Source: Lysobacter sp. K5869
Lineage (GTDB): Bacteria > Pseudomonadota > Gammaproteobacteria > Xanthomonadales > Xanthomonadaceae
Direction: 5' to 3'
DNA: 64,000 nt
NCBI RefSeq assembly: GCF_018847975.1
Contig: NZ_CP072597.1
Span: 5,856,001-5,920,000 of the forward strand
Made by a program: the position numbers and the translations under genes. Below the pieces are notes generated by a model. The model did no database searches. It was given only the letters and a program-made list of their open reading frames with translations, and was not told where the DNA came from. Within the stretch, counting starts at the first letter, position 1. Every line of letters starts with the position of its first letter. Of this stretch, positions 56,504 through 64,000 are shown in pieces.

Positions 56504-57997
56504 GTGACCCTGCGCTGCCTGTTCGTCGACTTCAATTCCTACTTCGCCTCGGTCGAGCAATTCGACCGCGAGGAATTGCGCGGGCGGCCGGTCGGCGTGG
56601 TGCCGGTGATGGCGGCGACCACGTGCTGCATCGCCGCCAGCCGCGAAGCCAAGCTGCACGGCGTCAAAACCGGAACGCCGGTGCGCGAAGCGGTCGAGCG
56701 CTGCCCCGACATCACCTTGGTGCAAGCGCGGCCGGCGCGCTACGTCGAGCTGCACCATCGCTTGATCGCAGCGATCCAGGACTGCATTCCCATCGACGGC
56801 AAACCGCTGTCGATCGACGAAGTCGCCTGCCGCCTGATCGGCCGCGAACGCGAGCGCGACAACGCCGTGGCCATCGCCCGCAAGATCAAGCGCACGCTGA
56901 TCGAACGCGAACTCGATCCGATCCGCTGCTCGGTCGGCATCGCGCCGAACACCTTCCTGGCCAAGACCGCGTCGGACATCGACAAAGTCGACGGCCTCAC
57001 CGTGGTCGAACTGGCCGATTTGCCGCGCGCCCTGCATGGCCTGCAGTTGCAGGACTTGTGCGGCGTCGGCCCGTCGATGCTGCAACGCCTCAACGACGCC
57101 GGCATCGATACGGTCGAACAACTCACCGCCGCGCCGCGCGAGCGGCTTAAGGCGATCTGGGGCGGCATCGAGGGCGAGCGTTTCTGGGCGCAACTGCGCG
57201 GCATCGAACTGCCGCCGCGGCAACGCGCCGCGGTCGCCTCGGTCGGCCACTCGCATGTGCTCGACCCGCAGATGCGCAACGCCGACGGCATGCGTTCGGT
57301 GCTGTTCAAACTGCTGGCGAAAGCGGCGATGCGCCTGCGCCAGGAACGCTGCAAGGCGCGCGGCCTCAGCCTGCACGTGCGTTTCGTCGGCCGCGATCAA
57401 CGCTTCAGCCGCGACCTTTCGTTCGCGCCGCTCGACGACTCGCCGACCTTGCTGCACCTGATGGCCAACGCGCTCGAACCGCTGCTGCGTGCCGCCGCCA
57501 GCGGCCGTTGGCGGGTGGAGCGCCATCCGCCGTTGTCGGTCGCGGTCTCGTTGATCGATCTGCTGCCCGATGCCGGCGACAGCGCCGCTCTGTTCCCCGA
57601 GCGCCAGCGCAACCAAGCGTTGACTCGCGTGCTCGATCAGGTCAACCAGCGCTACGGCAACAACCGCCTGTACTTCGGCGCGATGCAGGACGCGCTGGCG
57701 CAAGGCGCCGCGCCGATGCGCATTCCGTTCCAGCACATTCCCGACGAAGCCAGCGAAGCCGATCTCGGCGCCGCGGCGCTGGTCGCCGACCCGAGCATGG
57801 ACGAGCTGTGGCTGCAGCGCGAGCGGCAGTTCAAGGCGATGGCGGAAAGCGCGCATCGGCAGGAGCGCGAGCGCGGCGCGACGAAAGCGAAGGCGCCCGC
57901 GCCGGGTCATAAGCCTTCGGGCGTCGGCGGCTGGGTGCGCAAGCGCCAAGGTTCGTCCGACGACGACGGTCGCGGAACCACGGGATCGCTGTTCTGA
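56504..57997 (+). CDS. Y-family DNA polymerase
   Basis: 497 residues starting at GTG 56504. A translesion polymerase; the palm has VDFNSYFASVEQ with the first catalytic Asp, LSIDEVACR with the Asp-Glu pair, and the helix-hairpin-helix thumb-like LCGVGPSMLQRLNDAGI. It is longer than DinB (about 350) and its C-terminal half lacks the DinB beta-clamp end, looking more like a UmuC- or ImuB-related protein. The catalytic acids are present, unlike classical ImuB. No umuD or dnaE2 gene accompanies it, and no clear LexA box was found by eye. REPINs flank both ends. Confidence 0.87.
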   Translation: MTLRCLFVDFNSYFASVEQFDREELRGRPVGVVPVMAATTCCIAASREAKLHGVKTGTPVREAVERCPDITLVQARPARYVELHHRLIAAIQDCIPIDGKPLSIDEVACRLIGRERERDNAVAIARKIKRTLIERELDPIRCSVGIAPNTFLAKTASDIDKVDGLTVVELADLPRALHGLQLQDLCGVGPSMLQRLNDAGIDTVEQLTAAPRERLKAIWGGIEGERFWAQLRGIELPPRQRAAVASVGHSHVLDPQMRNADGMRSVLFKLLAKAAMRLRQERCKARGLSLHVRFVGRDQRFSRDLSFAPLDDSPTLLHLMANALEPLLRAAASGRWRVERHPPLSVAVSLIDLLPDAGDSAALFPERQRNQALTRVLDQVNQRYGNNRLYFGAMQDALAQGAAPMRIPFQHIPDEASEADLGAAALVADPSMDELWLQRERQFKAMAESAHRQERERGATKAKAPAPGHKPSGVGGWVRKRQGSSDDDGRGTTGSLF

Positions 57998-58009
57998 TTC
58001 GTATCTCGT

Positions 58010-58175
58010 TGTAGGAGCGGCGTGAGCCGCGACCAAACGAAGCGACTGACGTAAGCGCCCGGTCCGAAATTCCGATGTCGGAGATCGTTCCGCTTTTCGT
58101 TTCGTGGATATCCGGCTTCGGATTGAGCGCTTCTGTCAGTCGCTTCGTTTGGTCGCGGCTCACGCCGCTCCTACA
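58010..58175. repeat. REPIN-like inverted pair with 41-base perfect arms, copy 5
   Basis: Arms 58010-58050 and 58135-58175 are exact reverse complements, starting TGTAGGAGCGGCGTGAGCCG, so they reach well past the usual REP core. Spacer 84 bases. Between the convergent polymerase and ABC transporter genes. Confidence 0.9.
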
Positions 58176-58207
58176 AAAAAGCCTCTCTTCCCGAAGGAAG
58201 AGAGGCT
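58176..58207 (-). terminator. Terminator of the ABC exporter gene
   Basis: Minus-strand stem GCCTCTCTTCC-TTCG-GGAAGAGAGGC followed by a run of six T. A second small stem (CCTCTCCCGCAGCGCGGGAG) lies at 58232-58254. Confidence 0.88.
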
Positions 58208-58268
58208 CCAAGGATCAACCGCTAACGTTCCTCTCCCGCAGCGCGGGAGAGGGTCGAGACGAGGGGCG

Positions 58269-60107
58269 TTACGCCTCGACCGCGACGAACCCACCGGTCT
58301 GCCGCTTCCAAAGCCGCGCATACAGCCCATCGCGCGCGATCAATTCCTCGTGCGTCCCGGTCTCGATGATGTGTCCCTTATCCATCACCACCAATCGGTC
58401 CATCCGCGCGATCGTCGATAGCCTGTGCGCGATCGCGATCACCGTCTTGCCTGCCATCAGCGTTTCCAGGCTTTCCTGGATCGCGGCTTCGGCTTCCGAG
58501 TCCAGCGCCGAGGTCGCCTCATCGAGGATCAGAATCGGCGCGTTCTTCAACAGCACCCGCGCGATCGCCACGCGCTGACGCTGACCGCCGGACAGCTTCA
58601 CGCCGCGCTCGCCGACCAAGGCGTCGTAACCCACGCGCCCCTCGCCGTCGATCAATTGCGGAATGAACTCGTCCGCACGCGCCTTGCGCACCGCTTCGAA
58701 CATCTCCTCCTCGCTCGCGCCCGGACGGCCGTACAGCAGGTTGTCGCGGATCGAGCGATGCAGCAGCGACGTATCCTGCGTGACCACGCCGATCTGCGAA
58801 CGCAGACTTTCCTGCGTCACCTTAGCGATGTCCTGTCCGTCGACCGCGATGCGGCCGCCTTCCAGGTCGTACAGCCGCAGCAAGATGTTCATCAGCGTCG
58901 ATTTGCCCGCGCCCGACGGCCCGACCAGACCGATCTTCTCGCCCGGCTTGACCGTCAGATCGAGGTCGGCGATCAATCCGGCGTCCTTGCCGTAATGGAA
59001 ATGCACGTTCTCGAAGCGGACTTCGCCGCGATCCACCTGCAGCGGCTTGGCGTCCTCGCGATCGACCACGGTCAGCGGCTTGGAGATCGTCTCGATGCCG
59101 TCCTGCACCGTGCCGATGTCCTCGAAGATGCCGTTGACCGTCCACATGATCCAGCCCGACATGTTGTGGATGCGGATCACCAGGCCCGTCGCCAGCGCGA
59201 TCGCGCCGACGGTGATCGAGCCCTTATGCCACAGCCACAGCGCGAGCCCCGTGGTGCCGACGATCAGCAGGCCGTTGAGCACGGTGATGCTCACGCCCAT
59301 CAGCGTGGTCATCCGGGTCATGTCGCGCGACCGATCGGTCTGCTCGACCATCGCCTCGGCCACGTATTCCTCCTCGCGCCGCGAGTGCGCGAACAGCTTG
59401 AGCGTGGCGATGTTGGTGTAGCCGTCGACGATGCGGCCCATCAGCTTGGAACGCGCGTCCGAGGCCCGCCACGAACGCAGCTTCACCCGCGGCACGAAGT
59501 AACGCATCAGGCAGATGTAGATCGCGATCCATGCGATCAACGGCGCCACCAGCCACGCATCGGCTTGCGCGAACAGATAGATCGCCGAAGCCGAATACAC
59601 GACCACATACCAGATCGCATCGAAGGCCTGCGTGGTGGATTCGCGCAGCGACGGACCGGTTTGCATGATCCGGTTGGCGACGCGGCCGGCGAAGTCGTTT
59701 TGGAAGAAGCTCAGGCTCTGCCGCAGCATGTAGCGATGGGTTTGCCAACGCACCAGATTGGTCATGCTCGGATGCACGGTCTGGTTGAGCAGCAGATCGT
59801 GCAGGCCCAGACAGACCGGCCGCGCGATCAGCATCACCAGCGCCATCCACAGCAGCTGATCGCCGTGCCGCGCGAACAGCTCCGACGGCGGCGTGGTGTT
59901 GACCAAGTCGACCACCTTGCCGAGGTAGTCGAACATGATCACTTCGACGATGGCGACGAAGAAACCGACCACGGTCAGGATCACGAAGATCGGCCAGGCC
60001 TGGCGTATGAAGTGCCAATAAAACCCGCCGACCGAGCGCGGCGGCATGTGCGCCGGCGCAGGTCGGAACGGATCGATCAGCGATTCGAACCAACGAAAAA
60101 TCATCAT
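58269..60107 (-). CDS. ABC-type exporter, fused permease and ATPase
   Basis: 612 residues from ATG 60107; the frame is open to 60212. Six membrane helices in the N-terminal 340 residues, then the ATPase with Walker A GPSGAGKST (about 394), signature LSGGQRQRVAIARVL (about 502) and Walker B ILILDEATSALD (about 527), H-loop in AHRLST. Resembles MsbA-like or multidrug half transporters that work as homodimers. The substrate is unknown; a lipid or drug is possible. It stands alone, with its own terminator. Confidence 0.93.
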   Translation of the reverse strand: MMIFRWFESLIDPFRPAPAHMPPRSVGGFYWHFIRQAWPIFVILTVVGFFVAIVEVIMFDYLGKVVDLVNTTPPSELFARHGDQLLWMALVMLIARPVCLGLHDLLLNQTVHPSMTNLVRWQTHRYMLRQSLSFFQNDFAGRVANRIMQTGPSLRESTTQAFDAIWYVVVYSASAIYLFAQADAWLVAPLIAWIAIYICLMRYFVPRVKLRSWRASDARSKLMGRIVDGYTNIATLKLFAHSRREEEYVAEAMVEQTDRSRDMTRMTTLMGVSITVLNGLLIVGTTGLALWLWHKGSITVGAIALATGLVIRIHNMSGWIMWTVNGIFEDIGTVQDGIETISKPLTVVDREDAKPLQVDRGEVRFENVHFHYGKDAGLIADLDLTVKPGEKIGLVGPSGAGKSTLMNILLRLYDLEGGRIAVDGQDIAKVTQESLRSQIGVVTQDTSLLHRSIRDNLLYGRPGASEEEMFEAVRKARADEFIPQLIDGEGRVGYDALVGERGVKLSGGQRQRVAIARVLLKNAPILILDEATSALDSEAEAAIQESLETLMAGKTVIAIAHRLSTIARMDRLVVMDKGHIIETGTHEELIARDGLYARLWKRQTGGFVAVEA

Positions 60108-60344
60108 GGGTGTGTTGCCTTCTGAACTGAAACGGCTCCCGCCGCGGCGAACGCCCTGCGACGCGCCGGAACCGGCGCGGGCGGGCGACGCACGCGAGCG
60201 ACTGGGCGCCAACGAGGCGCCGATCGGGAAACGGGAGTAGGGCGGCGGACGCGCGCGCGCGATCCAAGGCCATAACAGCGGCCTGGAACGAACAGCGGTC
60301 AGCCAAACTCGGCCCGGAACGGATCCGGAGCCGGACGCACCGAC

Positions 60345-60383
60345 TTAGCGGTGACGGACCTTGCCGGTAACTGTGAACTTCAT
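60345..60383 (-). CDS. Possible 12-residue peptide gene with strong ribosome-binding site
   Basis: ATG 60383 to TAA 60345 encodes MKFTVTGKVRHR. GAAAGGAGAG (60391-60400, minus strand) places AAGGAG eight bases from the ATG, as good a site as any in the window. Too short for domain analysis. It might be a leader peptide or an abandoned start of a longer gene. The surrounding kilobase (60108-61082) otherwise shows only a half REP unit near 60828-60856 and no supported gene. Confidence 0.4.
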   Translation of the reverse strand: MKFTVTGKVRHR

Positions 60384-61082
60384 CTTTCGCCTCTCCTTTC
60401 GACGGAGCCGGTCCCGGAGCGTCGTGGCGCGGCGGGAACCGGCGGCTCGGCCAAGCCCCGTCGGGGTGTCATGGCCGGCAAGCTGCGCCCGGCGCGGTGC
60501 CGGTCGTTTTGCAGCTTCGCGAGTGTACGCGCAGATGGTGCGGATCGTGTGCAACGGTGAGGAATGGGTTCGTTTCTTTTTGTACGAATCCCTGGGGCGC
60601 TGGCGATTCTGGTCGCGAGAAGTAGCGTAGGAGCAGCGAACCAACAGCAAGAAAAGCAGTAGCACTGTCCCTTATAGCTTTGTCCGCGAGTGTGGCGGGC
60701 ACTTCATGCTTTCAAGTGAAAGGCGAGTAAGCCACGGCAGCTACCGATACCGATGCCTCGCGTCAGCAATGCGCCTTCAGGGCTGCGGTTACGGATAACC
60801 GACGACGGATATTCCGCAGTTTCTCGTGCAGGAGCGGCGTAAGCCCCGACGGTCGCGGGTAACGATGACCACCGCGGGTATCGCGGAACGATCGATGGCA
60901 GCGGGTGGCATCCCGCCCAGGTGCATTCCAACGCGTTCGGATTCGACTCTCGGGATCTCGGCGGCCTGATCGGCGCCGGAGCGGGGATATTCCCGCGCCT
61001 GGCCGCGGTGGAGGCGGCGGTGTTCAAGCGATCCGGCCGGTGATTATCGGCGGTGGGCGTGGGATTCACTAGTTTTCACGCA

Positions 61083-61121
61083 AAAGAAGAAGGCCGGATC
61101 CTTTCGGATCCGGCCTTCTGG
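61083..61121 (-). terminator. rRNA operon terminator
   Basis: Minus strand: GAAGGCCGGATCC-GAAA-GGATCCGGCCTTC, then TTCTTTTG. It follows the 5S gene by about ten bases. Confidence 0.92.
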
Positions 61122-61129
61122 GTAAAGCC

Positions 61130-61244
61130 CCTGGCGATGACCTACTCTTGCATGGCTTAAGCCACACTACCATCGGCGCATGTGCGTTTCACTTCCGAGT
61201 TCGGGATGGGATCGGGTGGTTCCACACAGCTATTATCACCAGGG
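61130..61244 (-). rRNA. rrf: 5S ribosomal RNA
   Basis: About 115 bases. The minus-strand sequence contains CCCGATCCCATCCCGAACTC and GGAAGTGAAACGC in the conserved order, and complementary ends (CCCTGGTGAT and ATCGCCAGGG). It lies downstream of 23S on the same strand. Confidence 0.96.
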
Positions 61245-61405
61245 AGAGGGTGGAGGGTCGCGGGCTCCAGATGGAGTCGCGCACACGCTCTCGTTGGTTG
61301 CTTCCAACGCGATGGACTGCGCTGTCGGCGAATAGATTGGAATGTAGCGAGTCAGTGTTGGGTTGGAATATCGACGCGTCGTCGAGTCCAAGGCCACTTG
61401 AGGTT

Positions 61406-64000
<2,595 letters not shown>

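Noticed and set aside
60704..61069. A 121-codon minus-strand frame
   Set aside because: No ribosome-binding site or domain; low-complexity Pro/Arg sequence containing a half REP unit.
61245..61405. A tRNA in the 23S-5S spacer
   Set aside because: No cloverleaf, TPsiC or CCA motif could be found.

Overview
This is a high-GC (roughly 70 percent) proteobacterial chromosome segment. The gene families, the rpoZ-gmk and spoT neighbourhood, the ssrS-fau-zapA block, zinc-free ribosomal protein L31, and the many intergenic repeats built on TGTAGGAGCGGCG all suggest the family Xanthomonadaceae (now Lysobacteraceae), most probably Lysobacter. The genus is an inference from recall; no database search was possible.

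Layout. 1-5.7 kb: 3' part of a penicillin-binding protein 1A gene, then three poorly characterised genes. 5.8-10.8 kb: citrate synthase, L31 type B, a nucleoside hydrolase, a DUF4166 protein and an orphan type II thioesterase. 10.9-19.4 kb: recG, then a probable minus-strand operon (beta-helix lipoprotein, dihaem cytochrome lipoprotein, TonB-dependent receptor) facing an AraC-type regulator. 19.4-20.4 kb: a gene-free composite of nested inverted repeats. 20.4-30.3 kb: housekeeping genes (ridA, spoT, rpoZ, gmk, yicC, rph, a VOC protein, rdgB, a small membrane protein, hemW). 30.4-44.2 kb: DUF1631 and PilZ proteins, PepQ-type and PepP-type peptidases, two NTF2-like proteins, an SDR/LysR pair, a YgfB protein and a large periplasmic-sensor GGDEF-EAL protein.

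44.4-51.7 kb is the most unusual part. A MerR-YHS fusion regulator, with a MerR-type operator in front of it and an internal ribosome-binding site that could also make the YHS domain alone, is followed by a decayed pentapeptide-repeat array. Then comes a tight five-gene set: two haem-oxygenase-like (HDO-fold) proteins, two fumarase/adenylosuccinate-lyase superfamily enzymes of different subtypes, and a SAM methyltransferase. I know of no described system with this exact composition. The pairing of possible N-oxygenases with two fumarate-type lyases recalls nitrosuccinate and hydrazinosuccinate chemistry in N-N natural product pathways. That link is an inference.

51.9-60.1 kb: a small coiled-coil protein, zapA, 6S RNA, fau, an EVE-domain protein, rpiA, an AAA ATPase, a Y-family DNA polymerase and an ABC exporter. 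60.3-64 kb: a possible 12-codon gene, then the 3' end of a minus-strand rRNA operon (5S and most of 23S; the 5' end of 23S lies beyond the window).

Repeats are a theme. There are five REPIN-like inverted pairs, five loci with arms of GGGAA-type and TTCCC-type tracts, and one large nested palindrome.
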